Below, piece after piece: positions 8,225 to 16,810 of a stretch of DNA of 64,000 nt (position 1 is the stretch's first letter; each line of letters opens with the position of its first letter). Source of the DNA: WHTI01 sp963826105 (GTDB lineage Bacteria > Actinomycetota > CADDZG01 > WHSQ01); contig CAWGWA010000008.1 of the NCBI GenBank assembly GCA_963826105.1, positions 1 through 64,000 on the forward strand. Reading direction: 5' to 3'. The notes under the pieces were generated by a model. It was not told where the DNA came from and ran no database searches. It worked only from the letters and a program-made list of their open reading frames with translations. Position numbers and translations under genes: made by a program.

Positions 8225-9140
8225 TCAACCGACCGTCTTGGCGCCCTCTGGTTCCCATTCGCTAACGAACACGCGCCACCCGGCGTTCCGCGCACGACAG
8301 ACCCTGCGGATCTGCTCGGCGCGGGTTACGGCCTCGGGGCGAGGTACGACGATGAGGAGAGAAGGGCCCGCACCGGCGAGTGCAACGGCCAGACCGGCGG
8401 CCCGCAACTCCTGGTGCACGGCGGCCGTCTCCGGCTGTAGTCGGAGCCGGTGGGGTTCATGGAGCTTGTCGTCCATCGCTTGCGCCAGAACGTCGGAACC
8501 GGCCCCGGTCGTCATCGCGGCGACGAGAAGAGCCGCCCGTGAAGCGGTGAATTGGGCGTCGGCGAAGGCGACATCGGCTGGAAGCACCTTGCGGGCTTCG
8601 ACGGTCGAGAAGCCCCTCGCGCGGCACCGCGACGATCGGCACTAGACGCTCGGATGCTTCGAGGCGGAAGAATCTCGTCTCGTCCGAGACGCCTCCGCGG
8701 TAGCAAACCACCAGGCCCCCGACGAGGGCCGGGATGACGTTGTCGGGGTGTCCCTCGATGCGCGTGGCGAGATCGACCATCTCGGACTGATGGATCGAGC
8801 CGTTGGACAACTCGCGGGCGGCGTACAGGCCGCCGACGACCGCGGCGGCCGACGATCCCAAGCCGGAGCCGAGCGGGATCGGGTTCTTGACCCGGATCGC
8901 GTAACCGGCAGGACGGCGTCCCACGTGATCGAAGAACGCATTCATCGACCTGATGACCAGGTTGGAGTCGTCGATCGGGATGCTCTCGGCGCCCTCACCC
9001 TCGACCATGATGTCGATCGAGTTCTTGCGAGGCTCTACCTCGATCTCGAGATACATCTGGATGGCCACACCGAGCGCGTCGAACCCCGGACCAAGGTTGG
9101 CCACCGTTGCAGGCACGAGAACCTTCACCGCGGCTGGCAT
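8225..9140 (-). CDS. thrB: Homoserine kinase (one frameshift)
   Basis: A GHMP-family kinase that makes O-phosphohomoserine for threonine synthesis. The N-terminus VKVLVPATVANLGPGFDALG is characteristic, and the ATP-binding glycine-rich motif PLGSGLGSSAA lies at about residues 89-99. The C-terminal part contains the third GHMP motif ALAGAGPSLL. The frame breaks near 8605: the minus strand reads GAGGGGCTTCTCG where GAGGGCTTCTCG gives EGFSTVEARKVLPADV and restores the family sequence. It follows thrC by about 50 bases, as in other actinobacteria. The restored length of about 304 residues is normal. Confidence 0.93.
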
Positions 9141-9191
9141 GTGGCGCCCTTTATATCTCGCTTTCGTCCCCGGATACAGGTTTGGAGAGGC

Positions 9192-10250
9192 TCAGTCGAG
9201 GCCGAGTTGTTCCCTGATCGGGTCGAGTTCGGCGGGCGCCTTCATCCGGTCCGGCGCCATCGCAAGGGCTCGTTCCGGGTCCTTCAATCCGTGTCCGGTC
9301 AGGATGCAGACGACCGTGGCACCGGTGGGGACCCTCTTGTCGCTACTCATCTTGAGGAGCCCGGCGACCGAGGCCGCCGAGGCGGGTTCGACGAAGATCC
9401 CCTCGCGCGCCAGCATCGAGTAGGCCTCGAGGATCTCGGGGTCGCTCACTGCGGAGATCGATCCGTTCGACGCCGAGACGGCTTCGTTGGCCCCCTCCCA
9501 GGAGGCCGGGTTCCCGATGCGTATGGCGGTCGCGATCGTGTCGGGTTCGGCCACCGCCACACCCGTGACGATCGGGGCGGCGCCCTCCGCCTGGAAACCG
9601 TGCATCGCAGGCGTCGATTCGCTCCATCCGGCATCGAGGGCCTCGCGATATCCCTTCCAGTAAGCGGTGATGTTCCCCGCGTTGCCGACCGGGATCAGAT
9701 TGAGATCGGGTGCACCGCCGAGCGCTTCAACGATCTCGAACGCAGCCGTCTTCTGGCCTTCGATCCGATGCGGGTTGACCGAGTTCACGAGGGTGATCTC
9801 TCCGGATGTCGCGATCTCCTGGGTCAAGGTCAACGCGACATCGAAGTTCCCCTCGATCTCGACGACGCGCGCTCCGTGGATGAGCGCCTGAGCCAATTTC
9901 CCCAGGGCGACGAATCCCTCCGGAACCAGAACCGCGCAGACGAGCCCCGCCTTCGCCGCGTACGCCGCGGCCGATGCACTGGTGTTGCCGGTCGACGCGC
10001 AAACGACCACGCCGGCGCCCGCTTCGACTGCCTTCGACACCGCCAAGGTCATGCCGCGATCCTTGAACGAGCCGGTCGGGTTCAGCCCTTCGTACTTGAG
10101 GAAGACCCGCGCGCCGGTTCGGTCCGACAGGTTCTCGGAAAGGAGCAATGGTGTATCGCCTTCGCCCAGCGATACCACCGGTGTCGTAGAGGACACCGGG
10201 AGATGATCCCGATATCGCTCGATGATCCCAGCCGAACGATCGTCGCTCAC
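9192..10250 (-). CDS. thrC: Threonine synthase
   Basis: A PLP enzyme converting O-phosphohomoserine to threonine. The protein starts at GTG 10250, whose GTGA overlaps the hom stop, giving 352 residues, the usual length for this class. The PLP lysine is K63 in NPTGSFKDRG; the phosphate-binding loop is VGNAGNITAYWKG, and ASTGNTSASAAAYAAKAGL is also typical. The open frame extends upstream through the hom C-terminus but that part is not protein-like. No frame break is seen. It is the middle gene of hom-thrC-thrB. Confidence 0.96.
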   Translation of the reverse strand: MSDDRSAGIIERYRDHLPVSSTTPVVSLGEGDTPLLLSENLSDRTGARVFLKYEGLNPTGSFKDRGMTLAVSKAVEAGAGVVVCASTGNTSASAAAYAAKAGLVCAVLVPEGFVALGKLAQALIHGARVVEIEGNFDVALTLTQEIATSGEITLVNSVNPHRIEGQKTAAFEIVEALGGAPDLNLIPVGNAGNITAYWKGYREALDAGWSESTPAMHGFQAEGAAPIVTGVAVAEPDTIATAIRIGNPASWEGANEAVSASNGSISAVSDPEILEAYSMLAREGIFVEPASAASVAGLLKMSSDKRVPTGATVVCILTGHGLKDPERALAMAPDRMKAPAELDPIREQLGLD

Positions 10251-11543
10251 TCCTCGCCGGTCCCCTCGACCCGCAGCTGGGAAGTGATCTCCTTCACCGA
10301 ATCCAGTGCCGACAGGTCGGCGAACGTCTTGCCGTGCTGGCCCTCGGTCGCCGAGTGCGTGATGAGAGCGAGGGTCGCCTCGTCGGCCGCGCCTTCCTGC
10401 CTCACGCTGGCGATCGAAACTCCGTGTTGAGCGAAGACCCCGGCGACCGTAGAGAGCACACCCGGCTGGTCGAGAACCGACAGCACGACGTAGTAGCGGA
10501 CCCGCGATTCGTCGTGGGGACGGATCCTCGCTCGCTGGTGATAGCAGGTGCACCCGGCGGAGCGGCCCCCAGAGACGATATTGCGAGCGACCTCCACGAG
10601 ATCACCGACCACCGCCGAGCCGGTCGGTCCTCCTCCGGCGCCGCGCCCGTAGAACATCAGCTCGCCGGACTCCTGACTCTCGACGAATACCGCGTTGTAA
10701 ACGTCGCGCACCGCGGCCAGCGGGTGGTTCTTGGGGACCATCGAAGGATGGACCCGGGCGGCGATCTGGCCCTCATCCATCTCGGCGACCGCCAAAAGCT
10801 TGATCTCATAGCCGAGCTCGTGGGCCGCGACGATGTCGCTGGCCTTGACCGAACTGATCCCCTCCCTCTCGACGTCACCGGCAACGACCCGGGAGTTGAA
10901 GGCGAGCGAAGCGAGGATCGCGAGCTTCGCAGCCGCGTCGTAGCCCTCGATATCTGCCGACGGGATCCATCTCGGTGTAGCCGAGGCGCTCCGCTTCGGC
11001 CAGGGACTCGGCGAACGACTCCCCCGTCTCCGACATGCGCGTCAGGATGAAGTTCGTCGTTCCGTTGACGAGACCCATCACGCGGCGCACGCGATCGCCG
11101 GCGAGCGATTCTTTCATCGGGCGGATGATCGGTATTCCTCCGGCAACGGAGGCCTCGAAGAGGAGATCGACCCCGGCCTCCTCGGCGGCGTCCATCACTT
11201 CTTTACCGTTGGTCGACAGGAGCTCCTTGTTGGCGGTCACGACGTGCTTCTTGTTCCGCAGCGCGGTGAGGATGAGCTCCTTGGCCGGCTCGATCCCGCC
11301 GATCGCCTCGACCACGACATCGATATCCGGATCGTTGACCACCTCGAAGGGGTCGGTCGTCCACTTCTCGGGGGGCAACTCGACCTCGCGCGGCTTGGTG
11401 AGACTCCGCACGGCGATCCGAGCGATCTCGATATCCGTCCCGGCCCTGAGACTCAGATCGGAGGCATGCTGGATGACGATCCGGGCGGTGGCTCCGCCGA
11501 CGATCCCGCATCCCAACAATCCGACCTTGACGTTGTTGCCCAT
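10247..11543 (-). CDS. hom: Homoserine dehydrogenase (one frameshift)
   Basis: Reduces aspartate semialdehyde to homoserine. ATG 11543 gives MGNNVKVGLLGCGIVGG, the NAD(P)-binding glycine-rich loop at residues 8-17; the open frame before it (MPIRLPRF) is not conserved. VTANKELLSTNG and SVAGGIPIIRPMKESLAGD follow, then GLVNGTTNFILTRM. At about 10968 the minus strand reads GATCCCGTCGGC; removing one C gives DPSADIEGYDAAAKLAILAS and restores the frame. The C-terminal ACT domain (LSVLDQPGVLSTVAGVFAQ) is the expected site of threonine feedback. The stop overlaps thrC. Confidence 0.95.
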
Positions 11544-11610
11544 GACTTCTCCCGCTTCGTAGTGGAATCTCGGCAATCTTATTGGCACCGCGCGGTCGTA
11601 AGGTTTGCTG

Positions 11611-12444
11611 ATGCCGGAACTTCCGGAGTTGGAAGCCCTGAGCGAGAGGATGACCGAGGTCCTCGGGGGTCACGCGCTCGACGGCATCGACGTTCACGGG
11701 TTCTCTGCGCTGAAGACGTTCGAGATCAACCCCAAGGATCTGGCTGGGATCGCGCTCGGAGGCATCACGCGCCGCGGCAAATACCTCGATATGTCGCTAT
11801 CCCCATATCGGATCCTGTTCCATCTCTCGCAGGGCGGGCGCGTCGACATCGAATCGCCGCCGAAGTCCACCAAGCCGCGCGGGTCGGTGGTTCGGTTCCG
11901 ATTCGACGGCGCTCCGTCGATCCTGATCAAAGAGTTCGGCACCGAGCGGAAGGCTGCCTGGTGGGTGCTCCGGGCCGACGACGACGGGCCCCTCGAGAAA
12001 CTCGGGCCCGAGCCTTTCGATCCGGCGTTCGAGGAGCTGGTCATGACCGGAACCGATGGTCGCCAGCTCCATACGTTCCTCAGGGATCAGCGGACGGTTG
12101 CGGGGATCGGTCGGGGGTTCGCCGACGACATCCTCCACGCCGCGATGCTCTCTCCCCTCGCGAAGCTGACGAGCCTCGACGAAGCGGCACGCCGCACGTT
12201 GGTCGATCAGACCCACAAGGTGTTGACCGAGGCGACCGAGCGCGAGCGAGCCCGGACCGGGGGCCTGCCGGCGAAGATGGGCGACCGCTTCACGATCCAC
12301 AACCACTACGAAGCGCCGTGTCCGCGCTGCGGGACCAAACTCGAGCACGTGTCGTACGAATCGCGCGAGGTGATCTACTGCCCGGCCTGTCAGACCGGAG
12401 GCAAGATCCTCGCCGACCGAAGGATGTCCCGCCTCCTCAAGTGA
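11611..12444 (+). CDS. Formamidopyrimidine-DNA glycosylase family protein
   Basis: Base-excision repair glycosylase/AP lyase of the Fpg/Nei family. ATG 11611 is chosen because it gives MPELPELE, where Pro2 (after Met removal) and Glu3 are catalytic; a TTG two codons earlier would block this. RRGKYLDMSL carries the conserved Lys. The helix-two-turn-helix region (RGFADDILHAAMLSP) and a C-terminal zinc finger with CPRCG and CPACQTGGK are present. The usual ending after the last Cys is extended by about ten residues. It lies between lysA and hom on the opposite strand, so it interrupts the lysA-hom block, and its end overlaps that of lysA by 8 bases. Fpg versus Nei specificity is not certain. Confidence 0.88.
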   Translation: MPELPELEALSERMTEVLGGHALDGIDVHGFSALKTFEINPKDLAGIALGGITRRGKYLDMSLSPYRILFHLSQGGRVDIESPPKSTKPRGSVVRFRFDGAPSILIKEFGTERKAAWWVLRADDDGPLEKLGPEPFDPAFEELVMTGTDGRQLHTFLRDQRTVAGIGRGFADDILHAAMLSPLAKLTSLDEAARRTLVDQTHKVLTEATERERARTGGLPAKMGDRFTIHNHYEAPCPRCGTKLEHVSYESREVIYCPACQTGGKILADRRMSRLLK

Positions 12445-13737
12445 TGGACGAGCCGTCGGCGCGGCGGTCTAGGTGTAGGAGGTCGACGTTGGTTTCGCGG
12501 GCGACGATCTCGGTAACGGTTCCGTTCGACACCATCACGACCGCAGGGCGCGGGACCCGGTTGTAGTTGGATGCCATGGAGTACGTGTAGGCACCGGTCG
12601 CCGGGATGCAGACGAGATCATCGACCGCGATGTCATCGGGCAGGTGAACGTCGTGGATCAGAACGTCGCCCGATTCGCAGTGCTTGCCGGACAGCGTGAC
12701 CCTCGGTCCCTTGGGGGCATCCATGCGGTCGGCGAGGAACGCCTCGTAGCGCGCTCCGTACAGGGCGGGGCGGATGTTGTCGGACATGCCCCCGTCGACC
12801 GACACGTAGGTGCGCACGCCGGGGATCCGCTTGATCGTTCCGACGCGATACAACGTGACCGCGGACGAACCGACGATCGAACGACCCGGTTCGGCGAACA
12901 GCTCGGGAACCTCGAGGTCGTTGTCCTTGAACTCGCGCTCGACCGCGTCACGGATGCGGTCCCACGACCCGACGGGGTCGGGGGTCATCTCGTCTTCGTT
13001 GTGGGCGATGCCCAGGCCCCCGCCGAGATTCAGTTCCTTCGCGGCGAATCCGTACTCGTCACGCGCTCGGGCGAGGAACGCAGCCAGTCGCTTGACCGCC
13101 AGATCGAACGCCGACATCTCGAAGATCTGCGAGCCGATATGTGCGTGGATCCCCACGACGTTCGAGGACTTCAGTTCAAGGGCGCGACCGAGGGCCACTA
13201 GAGCGACATCGTCTCCGAGCCCAAAGCCGAACTTCGAATCCTCTTGACCGGTCTGGACGAACTCGTGGGTGTGGGCCTCGACCCCCGGCGTAACGCGCAG
13301 CAGGAGGTTGGACGAGGACCGACCTTCGCGATCCGGTCGAGCTCGTCGAGCGAATCGACCACGATGCGGCCTACACCGACCTCCCCGGCACGCTCCAGTT
13401 CCGCCTCGGACTTGTTGTTGCCGTGGAAGAGGATCCGCTCGGGCGGGAACCCCGCCGCGAACGCCGTCTCGAGTTCGCCACCGGTGCAGACGTCGATCCC
13501 GAGTCCGAGGCCGGCCAGGACCTCGCAGATGGCAACGCAACAGAAGGCCTTGGCGGCGTAAAAGACGTGGTCGGCCCCGAGGGCAGACGCGTAGGCATCG
13601 CCCCTCGCCTCAAGCGTGGCCCGATCGACCACCATCAAAGGGGTGCCGTAGCGCTCGGCGAGGTCGGCGGCAAGGAGGCCGTCGATCTCGAGGCGGCCAT
13701 CGACCTCACGAGCGCGGTCGGGAAGGATCTCATCCAT
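12437..13737 (-). CDS. lysA: Diaminopimelate decarboxylase (one frameshift)
   Basis: Last step of lysine synthesis; PLP, fold type III. ATG 13737 gives MDEILPDRAREVDG and the PLP lysine is K63 in HVFYAAKAFCC. The second half has GVEAHTHEFVQTG, HIGSQIFE, LNLGGGLGI, FAEPGRSIVG and a GKHCESGD block containing the active-site Cys. The frame breaks near 13312-13320, between AKVG and SSNLLLRVTPG, by one base that is not clearly in a homopolymer. It stands downstream of argS and phzF-like, as argS-lysA in other actinobacteria. The 3' end overlaps the convergent glycosylase gene. Confidence 0.95.
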
Positions 13738-13767
13738 GCGCAGAAGGTTAGCCGGACCACCCAAGGC

Positions 13768-14628
13768 TCAGGGCAGCGCGCTGATCTCGCCTTCGAACAC
13801 CAGCGCACATGTGCCACCGACGCGCACGCGGCCCTCCTCTGCCTCCACGTGGATGTGCGACTCGCGCCCCATCTCAACGCCCTGGATGATCTCGAAGTCG
13901 ATCGGACCGATGCGGTCGGCAAGGTAGACGCCGAGGGAAGCGGCCGCCGAACCGGTAGCGGGATCCTCGAGGATGCCCACCTCGGGTGCGAAGAAACGGG
14001 CCCGGATCGAGCCGGCCGAAGCGGCAGTGAAGCAGTAGGCGCCCATGCCGGGGAGCTTCTTCATGTGTTCGAGGTTGGGGAACGCGCTCTCGAGCGCGGC
14101 GAGGTCACGAACCGGAACGAGCAGCTGCTCGACTCCGGTATCGGCCATCGCGGGGTAGAGCTGCCCGTGGCGACCGAGGTCACGCGCCTCGAGGAACACC
14201 GCGTCCTCCGGCACCCCGACCGCCCCGGCGATCGTGGCTCCGACCGAGGCATCCTGGTCCCGGAGATCGCCTCTGGTGGTTCCCGTTCGCTCGAACCAGA
14301 TCCGCCCGTTCTTCCATTCGATCGGCGTGTCCCCCGCCTTGCAGCGCTGCACCAAGCTGTCGCCGGTGATCCACCCGAGGTGTCTCATGACCCACGAGGT
14401 TCCGATCGTCGGGTGACCCGCGAACGGCAACTCGCCGCCGGGAGTGAAGATCCGCACGCTGTACCCGGTCTCGTCGACGTCGGAGACGAAGGTCGTTTCG
14501 GACAGATTCATCTCTTTAGCGATCTGCTGCATCTGGTCGGTGGTGAGGTCGCCCGCGTCGGGGAACACCGCGAGTTGGTTACCGAGGTACGCGTGATCGG
14601 AGAAGACATCGAGCTGCAGGAAGTTCAT
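13768..14628 (-). CDS. PhzF family isomerase/epimerase-like protein
   Basis: PhzF proteins share the diaminopimelate-epimerase fold; members act in phenazine synthesis, but most are of unknown substrate. ATG 14628 gives MNFLQLDVFSDHAYLGNQLAVF, followed by LSETTFV with the conserved catalytic Glu, and GELPFAGHPTIG and EDPATGSAAASL further on. Length 286 is standard. It lies directly after argS (2 bases) and about 30 bases before lysA on the same strand, which makes a role in a lysine or amino acid step thinkable but unproven. There is no phenazine gene in the window. Confidence 0.88.
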   Translation of the reverse strand: MNFLQLDVFSDHAYLGNQLAVFPDAGDLTTDQMQQIAKEMNLSETTFVSDVDETGYSVRIFTPGGELPFAGHPTIGTSWVMRHLGWITGDSLVQRCKAGDTPIEWKNGRIWFERTGTTRGDLRDQDASVGATIAGAVGVPEDAVFLEARDLGRHGQLYPAMADTGVEQLLVPVRDLAALESAFPNLEHMKKLPGMGAYCFTAASAGSIRARFFAPEVGILEDPATGSAAASLGVYLADRIGPIDFEIIQGVEMGRESHIHVEAEEGRVRVGGTCALVFEGEISALP

Positions 14629-14630
14629 CC

Positions 14631-16292
14631 CTACATCCGGTCGGGAGCCGAGACGCCCAGCAAGGAGAGTGCGTCGGCGATGACGTTCTTGGTCGCAACG
14701 CACAGGGCCAGCCTCGCGGCGGTGAGATCGGCGTCGTCGGTCACCACTTTGCAGTCCCGGTAGAACGAACTGAACTCGGAGGCGAGCTCTTCGATGTAGT
14801 TCGTCACGCGCTGGGGAGCTCTCTTATAGGCCGCCTCCGGGATGACGTCCTCGTAGGTCGCAAGTGCCCGCATCAGATCGTCTTCGGAGCCGTGCTCGAG
14901 CCGCTCCAGAGGGGCCGAGGTCACGTCGACTCCGGGTACACCCTCATCGGCGGCCTTCCTGAGGATCGAGCAGATCCGCGCGTGCGCGTACTGGACGTAG
15001 AACACCGGGTTCTCGGGGGCCTGCTCGCGCGCGAGGTCGAGATCGAAATCGAGCGGCGCGTCCATCGAACGCTGCAGAAACATGTAGCGAGCGGCATCGG
15101 CCCCCACGTCGTCGATGAGCTCATCGAGAGGAACGATGTGGCCGGCCCGCTTCGATGCCTTGACCGCTTCGCCGCTCCTGAGCAGCGACACGACCTGGAC
15201 GATCGAGACCTCGACCTGGTCGCGCTCGAGACCCAACGATTCGACCGCGGCCAGGAAACGGGCGACCGAACCGTGGTGGTCCGGGCCCCACAGATACAGC
15301 AGGCGATCGAATCCCCGTCCGAACTTGTCGAGCACGTAGGCCGCGTCGGCCGCGAGATAGGTAGGGGTCCCGTCCGAGCGGACCAGCACCCGATCCTTGT
15401 CGTCACCCAGCTCGGTCGAGCGGAACCAGACCGCTCCGTCCTTCTCGTACACGCGGCCGGTCGCACGCAGAGCTTCGAGTGCGGCCTCGACCTCACCGGC
15501 TTCGTGGAGCGTCCGCTCCGAGAACCAGACATCGAAGGTCGTCCCGAAACGCTCGAGCGAGGCGCGCATCTGCGCCAGCAACGTGTCGAGAGCGACGCGC
15601 CCCAACTTCGTGTTCCGTTCCTCCGCAGGGACGTTCAGTAATTCGTCGCCGAACTCGTCCGAGATCTCCTTGACGAGGTCGACCAGGTACTCGCCCTGGT
15701 AGCCCCCGTCGGGGATGGCGGCCTCCTGACCGTGGAGCTGGAGGTAGCGAGCGCCGACCGATCCGCCGAACAACTCGATCTGACGACCGGCGTCGTTGAT
15801 GTAGAACTCACGCGTCACGGTGTGACCGGTCGCTTCGAGGAGACTCGAGATCGCATCCCCTACCGCCGCTTGACGGCAAGAGACGACGTTCACCGGTCCG
15901 GTGGGGTTCGCCGAGACGTACTCGACGTTCACCTTCTCCCCGTTGCCGATGTTCGAGCGCCCGAACCCAGAGCCATCGGTTGCAGCGCGCGTAACGATGT
16001 CGTGCAGCCACTTCGGAGAGAGGTGGAAGTTCAGGAAGCCGGGTCCGGCAACCTCGACCGAACGAACGATGTCGGAGGCCGGAAGACGCTCGACGATCGC
16101 CTCCGCAAGCGAACGAGGGTTGCCTCCGGCACTGGCCACCAGCGCGACGTTCGTCGCCCAATCGCCGTGGTCCTTGCGCCGCGGGCGCTCGAAGTTCGCC
16201 TCCGGTACTTCTCCCTCGAGTAGCCCGTCCGCTTTCGCCTGATTGAGAGCCTCGGTCACGAGCGCACCGAGGAGCGTGGTCACCTCCGCCAT
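14631..16292 (-). CDS. argS: Arginyl-tRNA synthetase with altered HIGH motif
   Basis: Class I synthetase charging tRNA-Arg, 553 residues. ATG 16292 overlaps the TGA of the response-regulator gene. Family features: SANPTGP at the start of the catalytic domain, VRSDGTPTYLAADAAY, LYLWGPDHHGSVARF, a KMSKS-like KASKRAGHIV, then QYAHARICSIL in the anticodon-binding domain. The residues after SANPTGP read VNVVSCRQAAVGDA where most ArgRS have LHIGHxRxAxxGD, so both HIGH histidines are missing. I translated this stretch directly and it is in frame. Some ArgRS lineages relax this motif, so the enzyme is probably active. A tRNA-Arg gene lies 440 bases away. Confidence 0.95.
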   Translation of the reverse strand: MAEVTTLLGALVTEALNQAKADGLLEGEVPEANFERPRRKDHGDWATNVALVASAGGNPRSLAEAIVERLPASDIVRSVEVAGPGFLNFHLSPKWLHDIVTRAATDGSGFGRSNIGNGEKVNVEYVSANPTGPVNVVSCRQAAVGDAISSLLEATGHTVTREFYINDAGRQIELFGGSVGARYLQLHGQEAAIPDGGYQGEYLVDLVKEISDEFGDELLNVPAEERNTKLGRVALDTLLAQMRASLERFGTTFDVWFSERTLHEAGEVEAALEALRATGRVYEKDGAVWFRSTELGDDKDRVLVRSDGTPTYLAADAAYVLDKFGRGFDRLLYLWGPDHHGSVARFLAAVESLGLERDQVEVSIVQVVSLLRSGEAVKASKRAGHIVPLDELIDDVGADAARYMFLQRSMDAPLDFDLDLAREQAPENPVFYVQYAHARICSILRKAADEGVPGVDVTSAPLERLEHGSEDDLMRALATYEDVIPEAAYKRAPQRVTNYIEELASEFSSFYRDCKVVTDDADLTAARLALCVATKNVIADALSLLGVSAPDRM

Positions 16293-16666
16293 CAACGCGC
16301 CAGCCGGTTGATCAAGGCCACCAGTTCGGAGGGATCGAAGGGTTTGGTGAGGTACTCGGACACCCCGCTCGCGGTCCCTCGCTCGATGTCCGCCAGCTGC
16401 GCCTTAGCCGACAGGAAGATGATCGGCGTGTCCTTGGTCCTGTCGTTCTCCTTGATCTTCTCGCAGGCCTCGTAGCCATCCATCTTCGGCATCATGATGT
16501 CGAGGATCACGAGATCCGGATCCTCAGCGATCGCAACCTCCACCGCCTCTGACCCATTGTTAGCCGAGAGGACGTCGAAGCCCTCGAGCTCCAGGTTCAC
16601 CTGGAGTAAGCGCAGGATCACCGGGTCGTCGTCGCAGACGAGGATGCGTTTCTTGCGGGGGCCCAT
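16292..16666 (-). CDS. Single-domain response regulator
   Basis: A stand-alone receiver domain of 124 residues with no output domain. ATG 16666 gives MGPRKKRILVCDDD. Acidic cluster D12-D14, phosphoacceptor Asp56 in VILDIMMPKMDG, Ser86 in FLSAKA and Lys108 in YLTKPF are all in place, so it should be phosphorylatable. It overlaps the argS start by one base. The kinase partner is not next to it; CheY-like proteins of this type often act through protein contacts. Confidence 0.9.
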   Translation of the reverse strand: MGPRKKRILVCDDDPVILRLLQVNLELEGFDVLSANNGSEAVEVAIAEDPDLVILDIMMPKMDGYEACEKIKENDRTKDTPIIFLSAKAQLADIERGTASGVSEYLTKPFDPSELVALINRLAR

Positions 16667-16735
16667 GGGGGCGATGCTAAACCCCCGGCGCCGCTCCCTC
16701 ATCGGCGCTCGGATGCCTTAGCCTGTCCTCCCCGA

Positions 16736-16807
16736 GCCCCCGTAGCTCAGGGGATAGAGCACTCGCCTCCGGAGCGAGGGGCGCAGGTTCGAATCCTGCC
16801 GGGGGCA
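16736..16807 (+). tRNA. tRNA-Arg (anticodon CCG)
   Basis: A full cloverleaf can be drawn: acceptor GCCCCCG pairs with CGGGGGC, D-stem GCTC/GAGC, anticodon stem CTCGC/GCGAG with loop CTCCGGA (anticodon CCG, reading CGG), T-stem GCAGG/CCTGC around TTCGAAT, and discriminator A at 16807. CCA is not encoded (CCT follows). It lies just upstream of the minus-strand argS/response-regulator pair. Confidence 0.95.
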
Positions 16808-16810
16808 CCT

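Noticed and set aside
8748..10430. A 560-codon open frame on plus opposite thrB/thrC
   Set aside because: Antisense shadow of conserved genes; Arg/Asp/Gly-rich with no domain-like pattern.
9192..10553. Longer threonine synthase with 100 extra N-terminal residues
   Set aside because: The extension is out-of-frame hom sequence; GTG 10250 in a GTGA overlap gives the normal enzyme length.
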